Source of the DNA: Roseiarcus sp963758335
GTDB taxonomy: Bacteria > Pseudomonadota > Alphaproteobacteria > Rhizobiales > Beijerinckiaceae
DNA length: 64,000 nt
Assembly: GCA_963758335.1 (NCBI GenBank)
Contig: CAVWVF010000006.1
Location: 124,001 to 188,000, forward strand
Reading direction: 5' to 3'
Shown: positions 42,925 through 51,918 of the stretch, piece by piece
How positions within the stretch are numbered: the stretch's first letter is position 1
Layout: every line of letters starts with the position of its first letter
Program-made: the position numbers and the translations under genes
Notes under the pieces: model-generated
What the model saw: only the letters and a program-made list of their open reading frames with translations
Told to the model about the DNA's origin: nothing
The model's database searches: none

Positions 42925-44331
42925 TCAAGCTCTGAGCTGGACTCGCCGGCCCTGCCGACTCCGCGCGAGGATCAGCGCAATCGCGCACGAGCCGAGCCGG
43001 GCGAGGGTGTTGTCGGCGCGGCTCGTCAGCACGATCGGAACGCGCGCGCCGAGCACGATGCCCGCCATTTCCGCGTCGGCGAAATAGACGAGCTGTTTGG
43101 CGAGCATGTTGCCGGCCTCGAGATCCGGAACGACGAGAATGTCCGCCTGGCCGGCGACCGGCGACACGATCCCCTTGGCCCGCGCCGCTTCGAACGACAC
43201 CGCGTTGTCGAAGCCGAGCGGTCCGTCGAGGACGCCGCCGACGATCTGGCCGCGGTCGGCCATCTTGCACAGAGCCGCCGCGTCGAGCGTCGAGCGGATG
43301 TCGGGCGAGACCGTCTCGACCGCGGAGAGAATCGCCACGCGCGGCGTGACGATACCAAGCGCGACCACGAGGTCGATGGCGTTCTGGACGATGTCGCGCT
43401 TGTCGATCAGGTCCGGATAGATGTTGACGGCGGCATCGGTGATGAACAGGGGCCGCGGGTAGGCCGGCGCGTCGATCGCGAACACATGGCTGATGCGCCG
43501 GGAGGTGCGCAGGCCCGTATCCGTCGCCACGACGGCATGCATCAGTTCGTCCGTGTGCAGCGCCCCCTTCATCAGCGCTTCGACCTCGCCGGCTCGCGCC
43601 ATCGCCACCGCCCGGGCGGCGGCGGCATGGCTGTGCTCGGTCGAGACGATCTGAAACCCGTCGATGTCGATGTTGTGCGCGGCCGCGGCGCGCCGGATCT
43701 TTGCCTCCGGACCGACCAGCACCGGCTCGATCAGATCCTCGCGCGCCGCCTCGATCGCGCCCATGAGCGAGGCTTCGTCGACCGGATGCGCCACGGCGAT
43801 CTTGAGCGGCCTCAGATCGCGCGTGGCGTCGATGAGTTGCTTGTAGCGACGGCCCTTCTCGCGCATCTCCTCGATGAATTCCTCGCGCGGCTCCACAACG
43901 ATCGCCTTCTTCGGCGCGACGATCTCCGCCGACCCGGCCATCGCGAGCTCGCCGCGCTGATTGGTCGCGCGCACTTCGATCATCACTCGCCGCCCTTCGG
44001 GTGCCTTGGACATCACCTTGGCGACGATCGTGATCACGTCGCCCGGCCGCGTCGTAGTCGTCGTCTCGATGGTCTGGCGGACCAGCTTCGAGCCGGCCCC
44101 CGGCAGCCGCCCGGCGATGAGCGCGCTCATCAGCGCGCTCGCCCAGCCGCTCTGGGCCGCGTCGACCTCGAAGGCGCGCGTCGCGGCGACCACTGGATCG
44201 ACGAGGCCTGCGCCGATCGTCGCGGCCTGCGTCGCGAGCAGCGAAAAGTCCTCCGAGGTCAGCGTGTGGACGAGGCGATCTTCCTCGCCGACTTGAAGCT
44301 CGTCGAACGTGCGGTTTTCGATCGGAGACAT
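42925..44331 (-). CDS. MaoC-like hydratase/phosphate acetyltransferase fusion
   Basis: A 468-residue bifunctional protein. The N-terminal third (about residues 5-150) is a MaoC-like hot-dog domain: NRTFDELQVGEEDRLVHTLT, AAQSGWASALMSALIAGRLP and TTTRPGDVITIVAKV. The rest is a phosphate acetyl/butyryltransferase domain: RPLKIAVAHPVDEASLMGAI, EPVLVGPEAKIRRAAA, LMKGALHTDELMHAVV, FITDAAVNIYPDL and ANMLAKQL-type end (EAGNMLAKQLVYFADAEMAG). Pta converts acyl-CoA and phosphate to acyl phosphate. Start at 44331 (MSPIENR). It is upstream of ppk2 and divergent from the kinase-fusion gene across an FNR-like site. The usual partner acetate kinase is absent from the window. Confidence 0.93.
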   Translation of the reverse strand: MSPIENRTFDELQVGEEDRLVHTLTSEDFSLLATQAATIGAGLVDPVVAATRAFEVDAAQSGWASALMSALIAGRLPGAGSKLVRQTIETTTTTRPGDVITIVAKVMSKAPEGRRVMIEVRATNQRGELAMAGSAEIVAPKKAIVVEPREEFIEEMREKGRRYKQLIDATRDLRPLKIAVAHPVDEASLMGAIEAAREDLIEPVLVGPEAKIRRAAAAHNIDIDGFQIVSTEHSHAAAARAVAMARAGEVEALMKGALHTDELMHAVVATDTGLRTSRRISHVFAIDAPAYPRPLFITDAAVNIYPDLIDKRDIVQNAIDLVVALGIVTPRVAILSAVETVSPDIRSTLDAAALCKMADRGQIVGGVLDGPLGFDNAVSFEAARAKGIVSPVAGQADILVVPDLEAGNMLAKQLVYFADAEMAGIVLGARVPIVLTSRADNTLARLGSCAIALILARSRQGRRVQLRA

Positions 44332-44439
44332 GAAACGCTTTCGTTGTGACTGTTGCTGGAAGCGGCGGCCGTCGGGGGGCGACAATGCGCAACCGTATGC
44401 GCCTTTCAGCGCTCCTTAGCTCAGAACCGTCGCGCCGAC

Positions 44440-44453
44440 TTGACCCGGATCAA
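44440..44453. promoter_or_regulatory. FNR/FixK-type palindrome
   Basis: TTGACCCGGATCAA matches the FNR/FixK consensus TTGAY-N4-RTCAA exactly. It lies in the 247-base divergent region, about 109 bases upstream of the phosphate-acetyltransferase start and 125 bases upstream of the kinase-fusion start. This suggests activation of the cluster when oxygen is low. The regulator itself is not in the window. Confidence 0.7.
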
Positions 44454-44578
44454 AACAGCCGCCGCCTGCGGCCGTTCTATATCCTCTCGGCGGCAGGATC
44501 GCCACAGATGGTAAAGGACGATATAAGTGGGGCGGAGGGCCACCGGGGGCGCCGAGCCTCCAACTCTGCGGGGAGCAG

Positions 44579-46120
44579 GTGAGCGAGCCAGTCGACTCGC
44601 AGGAGGCGGTGTTCCGCTTTCTTGCCGACCCTGGCGAACATCGCCTGGCGGGGCCTGTCGGGCGCGTCGACACCGCGGGCGCCGTGGTCTTCCTCGCCGG
44701 TCCCGACGTCTATAAGGTCAAGCGAGCTGTCAAGTTCCCGTTCATGGATCTCTCGACGCTCGAGAAGCGGCGCGAGGCCTGCGAGGCGGAGATTGCCGTC
44801 AATCGCGACAATGCGCCGAGCGTCTACCTCGAAGCGCTGCCGATCGTGCGCAACGGCGCCTCCCTGGCGATCGGGGGCGCAGGCGACGTCGTCGAATGGG
44901 TCGCGCACCTCCGCCGGTTCGACGAGAACGCGACGCTTGACCGGGTCGCAGAGCGCGGCGGCCTTTCGGACGCGATTATCGACAAGCTTGCGCTGGCGAT
45001 CCGGCGCTCCCACGCCCGAGCCCCACGGCGCGACGCCGCGCGGGCGGCGCACGAACTTGAAACCTATATCGAGCAGAACGACGCCGCATTCGCCGCATGG
45101 CCCGATCTGTTTCCGCCTGCGAGCGCGCGCCGTCTCACCCAGGAGTCCCGTCTTGCGTTCGCGGTCGCGCGGCCGGTGCTGCTGGCGCGCGGCGCTTCCG
45201 GACACATCCGTCGCTGTCACGGCGATTTGCATCTGCGCAACATCGTCCTCATCGACGGCGAGCCGACCTTGTTCGACGCGGTCGAGTTTTCCGACGAGAT
45301 CGCCAGCGGCGACGTGCTCTACGATCTGGGGTTTCTGTTGATGGATCTCGAGGAACGCGGCCTCCGCGCGGCCGCAAACCGGCTGTTCAACCGCTATCTC
45401 GGCCCCGAACCTCCGCACGCCATGGCGGGCCTCGCCGCGCTGCCGCTTTTCCTGAGCCTGCGCGCCGCGATCCGGGCGAAAGTCGAGGCGGCCGCCGCCG
45501 AGCGGCTCGAAGGCAAGAGGCGGACGCAAGCGCGCTCGCTCGCCCGCGCCTATTTCGATCGCGCCGCCGCGTTTCTTCGCTATTCGCCCCCGAGGCTCAT
45601 CGCGGTCGGCGGTCTTTCGGGCGTGGGCAAGAGCGCGCTTGCCGGCGCGCTCGCGCCGCGGATCGGTCGGGCGCCGGGGGCGCTCTGGCTGCGCAGCGAC
45701 GTCGAGCGTAAGTCGATGTTCGGCGTCGAGGAAATGGATCATTTGCCCGAGGCGGACTATTCCCCCGATGTTTCGCGCGAAGTCTATCGACGCATCGACG
45801 ACAAGGCGCGGCGCGCGCTGAGGGCGGGCCATTCCGTCGTTCTCGACGCGACCTTCGCATCGGCGGGCGACCGAGCAGCCGTCGCTCGCGGAGCCTCAGA
45901 GATAGGCGTCTCCTTCGACGGCGTGTTCCTCGGGGCGCCGCTCGAGACTCGGCTGGCTCGCCTCGCGCATCGCCGGGCGGACGCTTCCGACGCTGACGCG
46001 AGGGTCGCGCGCGCCCAGCGGGCCGATCCGCTTCACGAGCGCGGCTGGTCGCCGATCGACGCTTCGCAGGATCGGGATCGAACAGCGGCAACGGCGTCGA
46101 GGCGGCTGCGCGTCGAGTGA
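44579..46120 (+). CDS. APH-like kinase fused to P-loop ATPase (DUF-type bifunctional kinase)
   Basis: A 513-residue protein with two parts. Residues 1-330 resemble aminoglycoside-phosphotransferase-type kinases: VVFLAGPDVYKVKRAVKFPF (Lys of the ATP site), HIRRCHGDLHLRNIVLIDGE (HGD catalytic loop) and LFDAVEFSDEIASGDVLYDL (DFx-like metal Asp). Residues 335-510 carry a P-loop kinase: VGGLSGVGKSALAGALA, RSDVERKSMFG and VVLDATFASAGDRAAVA. The start is GTG at 44579 behind GGGGAGCAG. Such fusions are usually found with universal-stress, PPK2 and Pta genes under FNR-type control. The physiological substrate is not known; antibiotic resistance need not be involved. Confidence 0.88.
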   Translation: MSEPVDSQEAVFRFLADPGEHRLAGPVGRVDTAGAVVFLAGPDVYKVKRAVKFPFMDLSTLEKRREACEAEIAVNRDNAPSVYLEALPIVRNGASLAIGGAGDVVEWVAHLRRFDENATLDRVAERGGLSDAIIDKLALAIRRSHARAPRRDAARAAHELETYIEQNDAAFAAWPDLFPPASARRLTQESRLAFAVARPVLLARGASGHIRRCHGDLHLRNIVLIDGEPTLFDAVEFSDEIASGDVLYDLGFLLMDLEERGLRAAANRLFNRYLGPEPPHAMAGLAALPLFLSLRAAIRAKVEAAAAERLEGKRRTQARSLARAYFDRAAAFLRYSPPRLIAVGGLSGVGKSALAGALAPRIGRAPGALWLRSDVERKSMFGVEEMDHLPEADYSPDVSREVYRRIDDKARRALRAGHSVVLDATFASAGDRAAVARGASEIGVSFDGVFLGAPLETRLARLAHRRADASDADARVARAQRADPLHERGWSPIDASQDRDRTAATASRRLRVE

Positions 46121-46187
46121 GGCGAGCGGTAGAGAGATGAGGACCGCGCGGCTTGACCGGCCGCCCCAAATCAGAGTTAACATCGTT

Positions 46188-46217
46188 CATGCCGTGTTCA
46201 ACGGAACGGCGGCATGA
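46188..46217. repeat. Inverted repeat upstream of the exported protein gene
   Basis: TCATGCCG (46188-46195) and CGGCATGA (46210-46217) form an 8-bp perfect inverted repeat with a 14-base spacer, about 92 bases before the ATG at 46309. It could be an operator or a terminator of the kinase gene; there is no T-run after it. Confidence 0.4.
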
Positions 46218-46308
46218 CGACAACAACCAGGTTCGGCGATGGGGCTGGGCCGTGGGCTTCGGGCCTGACTCCCTAGGTTGGGGACCGGAGCGTACCAAGG
46301 GAGCGGAC

Positions 46309-46866
46309 ATGAAGAGTCAATCGTTCAGGGTCGCAGTTTCGGCCTTTCTCCTGACCGCCGCCATGGCGCTGGCGACGACCGGCGTGGCCCACGCCCAGAG
46401 CGTCATGAAAGAGTGCGGCAACGAATGGAAGGCCGCCAAGGCCAACAACACGACCAACGGCATGACCTGGCAGCAATTCTTGGCGCAATGTCGCGCGCAG
46501 AAGGCGGCCGCGCCGGCGGCGGCTCCCCCGCCGGCAGCGGCTCCCGCGCCGGCAGCGGTTCCGGCTCCGGCGCCCGCGCCGGCTCCTGTCCAGGCCTCCC
46601 AGCCGAAGCCCGCTCCCGCGCCGATGAAGCCCGCGGCGCTACCAACTGGCGCGGGCGAGTTCAGCACGGAAGGCGAGGCCAAGGCGCGCTGTCCGTCCGA
46701 CACCGTAGTTTGGCTGAACACCAAGTCCCATATCTATCACTACGCCGGCACGCGCAGCTACGGCACGACCAAGCAGGGCGCGTACATGTGTGAAGCCGAT
46801 GCCAAGGCCGCCGGCGACCGCGCCTCCAAGAGTTGCATCGGCAAGAAGGGCCAGGAGCCGCAATAA
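46309..46866 (+). CDS. Exported protein with Ala/Pro-rich linker and C-terminal Cys-containing domain
   Basis: A 185-residue secreted protein. The signal peptide (SFRVAVSAFLLTAAMALATT ... AHA-Q) is followed by a short conserved block MKECGNEWKAAKANNTTNGM / TWQQFLAQCR, then a low-complexity PAP repeat of about 50 residues, and a C-terminal domain RCPSDTVVWLNTKSHIYHYA and YMCEADAKAAGDRASKSC. The last resembles the small 'sunset'-type domain found on extracytoplasmic proteins. Common in Hyphomicrobiales as a conserved hypothetical. GGGAGCGG precedes the ATG. Function unknown; it may bind or protect the cell envelope. Confidence 0.75.
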   Translation: MKSQSFRVAVSAFLLTAAMALATTGVAHAQSVMKECGNEWKAAKANNTTNGMTWQQFLAQCRAQKAAAPAAAPPPAAAPAPAAVPAPAPAPAPVQASQPKPAPAPMKPAALPTGAGEFSTEGEAKARCPSDTVVWLNTKSHIYHYAGTRSYGTTKQGAYMCEADAKAAGDRASKSCIGKKGQEPQ

Positions 46867-46996
46867 GCTCCGCTAATCGAGGCTGCTTCGCCTTAAGGAG
46901 GGCGGGCGGCCGGGAGGATCGTCCGCGCGAAATACGGCCGGCCAGCGGACTGCCGGGGCGCGTTTCAGCACCGCGACAGACGGCCGATTCTCGACG

Positions 46997-47200
46997 TCAG
47001 GAGTGCAAAGACCGGCGGTCTCGGAGGCCGGTTTCGGGTTGGCGCTGCGCCTTGTCCGCGCCCGCCGGTTTGACCCTCAGCTTTTCGAACGGAGGCCTAT
47101 AGCCGTTCGCTTTGTACTGGGCCGGAGATATCGGGATTTTTTTCGAGCCGTACGCCACCATGATCGTCCCGTCTTGCAACAGATACAAACCGGTCGCCAT
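46997..47200 (-). CDS. Small hypothetical protein
   Basis: A 67-residue protein: MATGLYLLQDGTIMVAYGSK, KIPISPAQYKANGYRPPFEK. A GAGGAG ribosome-binding site lies 8 bases upstream of the start (47200). No family is recognised; it is probably a small cytoplasmic protein. An open frame extends upstream into the IS1380 copy, but the RBS and conserved start favour this ATG. Confidence 0.55.
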   Translation of the reverse strand: MATGLYLLQDGTIMVAYGSKKIPISPAQYKANGYRPPFEKLRVKPAGADKAQRQPETGLRDRRSLHS

Positions 47201-47332
47201 ACCAGACTCCTCGCTTTTTAAATCGATCAGCGGCTCCTGAGTGACGGTAGCAGACTGGAAAAACACTGTGGACCCTTTGCCGCGGCCATGACTGTAGCGC
47301 CGCAAGATGCTTTTGACAACCGACGCGGTTGC

Positions 47333-49178
47333 CCACAATCCCGCATCTAATTCGTGAGCACGGGCGAAACGGGCGGTGGAGCGGGCGGATTTCGGCCGCG
47401 GCCGCGGGTCGAGGCGGGTACGAGACGAGCATGCTCGCGCTATGGTTGTAGGCGACCGCCCTCCTGCATCGTTGACGAGTTCCCGCCCCGATCCTGCGGT
47501 CACGGCTACGCCGTGGCCGGCCGAGCCCGGCGGCGTTTGCAGGACTGGCGGAAGAAGCCGGGCGATCATCCGCTCGGCGCCGGCTGCAGGGAAAGGATGG
47601 CGGCGCGCGCGTCGCGGATCAGGTCGAGAGCGCCTGCCGAAAGTCGCACGATCAGCCGGCGCGCGTGGCGCACGACGCGGCCCGCCAGGGCGATCAGATG
47701 AAACCGCATCGCCTTCATGCGCCGCGCCGCCCAATCGCCGCCGAGCACCAGACGCTTCATCATCGCGTTGAGATTGTGGGCGAGAACCATGATCGCCCAC
47801 CACGCCGCATTGGCCCCGAACAGCCCGCTCGGCAGCCGCCCGCCGGCGAGATCGTCCTTCATCACGGCGTGCGCTTCCTCGCTCTTGCCGCAGCGCTCGC
47901 GCTGCCAGCGGATCAGTTCGTCGCCCGCCAGCGTGCGGTTGGTGACGAGGCCGAACAGCTTGTAGCGGCCCAGCCGAAAGCTCATCGTCGGGAAGGGCAA
48001 TTGCTCGGCATCGCCGAGATCGAGTTCACCCAACGGCTCGCGGATCGCCAGAAAGCGGTAGTCCGGCGCCGTCTTGCTCATGCCCGCCCAGTTCGGCACG
48101 TAGCCGACTTCCGCCCATTGCTGGCCGGCGGCGTAGCGCTCGCCATCGACGATCCGATCGAGCGCCTGCCAGGCCGCCTCGGGCAGTTGCGCCACCGCCT
48201 GCCTGAACTCCCCGGTCACGTCCGCCCCGATGGCGAATTCGATCACCCCGAAGCGCCGGTTCTTGCCCTCGGCGCAATACTTCAAAAGATCGTGCTGATA
48301 GGCGGCCGTATCCGAGCGCAGGTAAAGCTTCCTCACCCCGGCCGGAAGCAGGCGCGCCGCCTCTTCGAGAACGCGCAATTGCTCATGCCCCGCCGGCACG
48401 TTGCCGTCGCGGAACTCCGAATGCACGATCAGGCCCTGCTCGGCCCACCAGCTATTGAGCGGCTGATAGGCCTTGAAGTGCTTGTAGCAGTACAGCGCCG
48501 CCCGCTTGTGCGTCTCAACGAGCGTGGCGTCCATGTCGAGCGTCGCCTGCGCCGCCGGATGCTGCGCCTGAACCGCCTGCAGAAGATCGCCGTTCACCCG
48601 CCACAGGCCCGCCACGCCCTCGCTCGACGCCGGGATGAACGCCCGTCCGGCTTCCCGCCGCGCCTCCTCGCCGGCATCGTGAAACCCCGTAAGCCAGCGG
48701 CCCGTCGCATGCGGCGAGGGCAGCGTGCGCGACCGCTGCCGCCGCCAGCGCCGCGCCTCGGCCCGCCGCTCCCGCCGAGTGCGCCCGTGCGCGTCCGCCG
48801 CCCGCACCAGCCGGCACAGACCGCCGTCCGCCTCCAGCCGGTCGAGATCGTCGAGACCCTCGCCCCCGGCAAGGTTCAGCAACACCAGCCCCGACACCAT
48901 CTGCCGATCGCTCCAGCCTTGGCTGCCGCTCATCGCCACGTGGCGCGCCACCGATTGCTCCAGTCCGGCCGCGCGCCACAGCTCCAAATACAGGGGAAGC
49001 CCCGCAAGACCGGTCAGTCCCGCCTCGCCCGCCTCGCTTTCGTACTGGAACGGCAAGAGCCCCTGTGTCACCCTCACTCACCTCGTTGGTGATGGCGTTG
49101 ATTCGCAAATCCAGCCTATCTCACTGATCAATCAGGACCAACAGGGCACTTCACTTCCTTTGATGCGGAATCAGGGTT
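47333..49178 (-). mobile_element. IS1380-family insertion sequence (complete copy)
   Basis: About 1846 bp with one intact transposase. The ends are CCACAATCCCGCATC (left) and, reverse complemented, CCCTGATTCCGCATC (right), an imperfect inverted repeat. The 4-mer TTGC precedes the left end (47329-47332) and follows the right end (49179-49182). The same TTGC also follows the far end of the second copy at 51033, so both copies share one target duplication. Confidence 0.85.
47566..49077 (-). CDS. IS1380-family transposase
   Basis: A 503-residue transposase with a complete frame. Motifs: GWSDRQMVSGLVLLNLAGGE near residue 53, LDMDATLVETHKRAALYCYK (first Asp, near residue 192), RKLYLRSDTAAYQHDLLKYC (second Asp, near 258) and CGKSEEAHAVMKDDLAGGRL (Glu, near 400), the DDE set of IS1380/IS4-like enzymes. 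ATG at 49077. Likely active, consistent with a second, rearranged copy next to it. Confidence 0.92.
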   Translation of the reverse strand: MRVTQGLLPFQYESEAGEAGLTGLAGLPLYLELWRAAGLEQSVARHVAMSGSQGWSDRQMVSGLVLLNLAGGEGLDDLDRLEADGGLCRLVRAADAHGRTRRERRAEARRWRRQRSRTLPSPHATGRWLTGFHDAGEEARREAGRAFIPASSEGVAGLWRVNGDLLQAVQAQHPAAQATLDMDATLVETHKRAALYCYKHFKAYQPLNSWWAEQGLIVHSEFRDGNVPAGHEQLRVLEEAARLLPAGVRKLYLRSDTAAYQHDLLKYCAEGKNRRFGVIEFAIGADVTGEFRQAVAQLPEAAWQALDRIVDGERYAAGQQWAEVGYVPNWAGMSKTAPDYRFLAIREPLGELDLGDAEQLPFPTMSFRLGRYKLFGLVTNRTLAGDELIRWQRERCGKSEEAHAVMKDDLAGGRLPSGLFGANAAWWAIMVLAHNLNAMMKRLVLGGDWAARRMKAMRFHLIALAGRVVRHARRLIVRLSAGALDLIRDARAAILSLQPAPSG

Positions 49179-49196
49179 GCGGCGGGCCTGTGGCGG

Positions 49197-50231
49197 GTGA
49201 ACGGCGATCTTCTGCAGGCGGTTCAGGCGCAGCATCCGGCGGCGCAGGCGACGCTCGACATGGACGCCACGCTCGTTGAGACGCACAAGCGGGCGGCGCT
49301 GTACTGCTACAAGCACTTCAAGGCCTATCAGCCGCTCAATAGCTGGTGGGCCGAGCAGGGCCTGATCGTGCATTCGGAGTTCCGCGACGGCAACGTGCCG
49401 GCGGGGCATGAGCAATTGCGCGTTCTCGAAGAGGCGGCGCGCCTGCTTCCGGCCGGGGTGAGGAAGCTTTACCTGCGCTCGGATACGGCCGCCTATCAGC
49501 ACGATCTTTTGAAGTATTGCGCCGAGGGCAAGAACCGGCGCTTCGGGGTGATCGAATTCGCCATCGGGGCGGACGTGACCGGGGAGTTCAGGCAGGCGGT
49601 GGCGCAACTGCCCGAGGCGGCCTGGCAGGCGCTCGATCGGATCGTCGATGGCGAGCGCTACGCCGCCGGCCAGCAATGGGCGGAAGTCGGCTACGTGCCG
49701 AACTGGGCGGGCATGAGCAAGACGGCGCCGGACTACCGCTTTGTGGCGATCCGCGAGCCGTTGGGTGAACTCGATCTCGGCGATGCCGAGCAATTGCCCT
49801 TCCCGACGATGAGCTTTCCGACGCTGGGCCGCTACAAGCTGTTCGGCCTCGTCACCAACCGCACGCTGGCGGGCGACGAACTGATCCGCTGGCAGCGCGA
49901 GCGCTGCGGCAAGAGCGAGGAAGCGCACGCCGTGATGAAGGACGATCTCGCCGGCGGGCGGCTGCCGAGCGGGCTGTTCGGGGCCAATGCGGCGTGGTGG
50001 GCGATCATGGTTCTCGCCCACAATCTCAACGCGATGATGAAGCGTCTGGTGCTCGGCGGCGATTGGGCGGCGCGGCGCATGAAGGCGATGCGGTTTCATC
50101 TGATCGCCCTGGCGGGCCGCGTCGTGCGCCACGCGCGCCGGCTGATCGTGCGACTTTCGGCAAGCGCTCTCGACCTGATCCGCGACGCGCGCGCCGCCAT
50201 CCTTTCCCTGCAGCCGGCGCCGAGCGGATGA
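49197..50231 (+). pseudogene. IS1380 transposase, C-terminal fragment (inverted)
   Basis: About 344 codons starting within the conserved region (VNGDLLQAVQAQHPAAQATL) and continuing through all three acidic DDE blocks to the normal C-terminus (ILSLQPAPSG). It lacks the N-terminal 160 residues with the DNA-binding region. Two small differences from copy 1 (FVAIREP for FLAIREP, MSFPTLGRYK for MSFRLGRYK) show it is a separate copy. Confidence 0.85.
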
Positions 50232-50438
50232 TCGCCCGGCTTCTTCCGCCAGTCCTGCAAACGCCGCCGGGCTCGGCCGGCCACGGCGTAGCCGTGACCG
50301 CAGGATCGGGGCGGGACTCGTCAACGATGCAGGAGGGCGGTCGCCTACAACCATAGCGCGAGCATGCTCGTCTCGTACCCGCCTCGACCCGCGGCCGCGG
50401 CCGAAATCCGCCCGCTCCACCGCCCGTTTCGCCCGTGC

Positions 50439-50930
50439 TCACGAATTAGATGCGGGATTGTGGGCCACGCCCTCGTTCGACGCCGGGATGAACGCCCGTC
50501 CGGCTTCCCGCCGCGCCTCCTCGCCGGCATCGTGAAACCCCGTAAGCCAGCGGCCCGTCGCATGCGGCGAGGGCAGCGTGCGCGACCGCTGCCGCCGCCA
50601 GCGCCGCGCCTCGGCCCGCCGCTCCCGCCGAGTGCGCCCGTGCGCGTCCGCCGCCCGCACCAGCCGGCACAGACCGCCGTCCGCCTCCAGCCGGTCGAGA
50701 TCGTCGAGACCCTCGCCCCCGGCAAGGTTCAGCAACACCAGCCCCGACACCATCTGCCGATCGCTCCAGCCTTGGCTGCCGCTCATCGCCACGTGGCGCG
50801 CCACCGATTGCTCCAGTCCGGCCGCGCGCCACAGCTCCAAATACAGGGGAAGCCCCGCAAGACCGGTCAGTCCCGCCTCGCCCGCCTCGCTTTCGTACTG
50901 GAACGGCAAGAGCCCCTGTGTCACCCTCAC
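50439..50930 (-). pseudogene. IS1380 transposase, N-terminal fragment
   Basis: From the ATG at 50930 it encodes the first 155 or so residues, MRVTQGLLPFQYESEAGEAG to AFIPASNEGVA, identical in style to copy 1, then runs into the inverted left end. Non-functional on its own. Confidence 0.85.
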
Positions 50931-51059
50931 TCACCTCGTTGGTGATGGCGTTGATTCGCAAATCTCAGCCTATCTCACTGATCAATCAGGACCAACAGGG
51001 CACTTCACTTCCTTTGATGCAGAATCAGGGTTGCAGCAAAGATGTCCAACCTTATATTA

Positions 51060-51720
51060 TCCCTCTGGGCTCGGTTCTTGTTTTGCGGCCGCCGCCGTCT
51101 CCTTGATGAGCCTTACTTCGCGATAGACGCACAGAACCTCCGCCATCTTCTGCTTGAACTCCGGATCGCGGCGTTCCAGGTAGTAGCGGACCTTGTGCGG
51201 CTTTATCTCCTGCTCATTGAGGATTTTGCACAACGTGCCCTGAGCCAGCTTGCCGAGGCAGGCGTGTCCTTCGGCGGGTCCATGCTCGCGCGCATGGCGG
51301 GCAAGCAGTCGCGTCGTCCACAATTCGTGCGGATAGCCGAGATCCTTGGCCTTGCGGCAGGCGAGGTCGACAACCCATGCCTTGGCCTCGGCGGTGATCG
51401 TCGGCTCCTTGCCGGACCGCGGCCGATCATCGAGCGCCGCCAGCGCACCGTAGACCAGCGCCCGCTCGACACAGCGCTGAACGGTCTGATGGTGCGCGCC
51501 CACGGCCCGTCCCACCTGAAAAAAGGATGGCTCGTCCCGGTAGGCCAGCAGCATTCGCGCTCGCTCGACCCGGCCCGCCGGTTCGCTTCGCGAACGGGCA
51601 ATCGCGCGCAAAGCCGCCAAATCCTCCTCGCTCATCGCCAATTCGATCGCCTTCCGCCGTCCCGCCACGACCTCAAACCTCGCTTCCGAATCAAAAGCGC
51701 AAAGGCTACAACCCATGTCG
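51060..51720 (-). pseudogene. IS630-family transposase, N-terminal part
   Basis: On the - strand, about 210 codons: SEEDLAALRAIARSRSEPAG, VERARMLLAYRDEPSFFQV (HTH), GAHHQTVQRCVERALVYGAL, DDRPRSGKEPTITAEAKAWV, and KMAEVLCVYREVRLIKETA. This is the DNA-binding half of IS630/Tc1-like transposases; the DDE catalytic half is missing after KQEPS. The left boundary is close to the end of the IS1380 dimer. Confidence 0.8.
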
Positions 51721-51739
51721 AGAAAAATGAATCCTGGGT

Positions 51740-51918
51740 ACGTGATTGGATTCACGGAATCGATGAACTAGGCCGCTATCCCGGCGCGGACGGCATGAAA
51801 ACAGGCTTCACCTGCTCAGCTGGCTTCAACGTTGTAGCGAGCGCCAATCACTACGGCCGGCGTCTCATCGTCGTGGTGCTCGGCGCGCTTTCGCCGAAGC
51901 TGCGCAACCAGGAGGCCG
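51740..51918 (+). pseudogene. D-alanyl-D-alanine carboxypeptidase fragment
   Basis: About 55 codons of a DacA-type penicillin-binding protein: LGRYPGADGMKTGFTCSAGF holds the KTG active-site triad motif, followed by NVVASANHYGRRLIVVVLGA and LSPKLRNQEAA. The SxxK and SxN motifs and the rest of the gene are absent. The piece lies between two IS630 fragments of opposite orientation, so the gene was probably a target of that element. Confidence 0.8.

Larger units (their letters stand above)
49183..51033. mobile_element. Second IS1380 copy with its C-terminal half inverted
   Basis: The right part (50464-51033) is in the same orientation as the first copy and holds the transposase N-terminus and right end. 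The left part, including the left terminal sequence, is flipped: 49183-50463 reads the C-terminal half on the + strand and ends with GCGGGATTGTGG, the left inverted repeat, at 50463. The breakpoint in the transposase lies between codons for ...ASSEGVA and GLWRVN. Sequence identity to copy 1 is very high, so the event is recent or an assembly effect. Confidence 0.85.

Noticed and set aside
42799..44349. Long open frame (about 516 codons) on the + strand
   Set aside because: It is antisense to the clearly homologous MaoC-Pta gene; composition is Arg/His/Asp-rich as expected from the third-codon pattern of the true gene, with no motif.
47665..49092. Open frame of about 475 codons on the + strand
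   Set aside because: Antisense of the IS1380 transposase; no recognisable family and repeated identically in the second IS copy.
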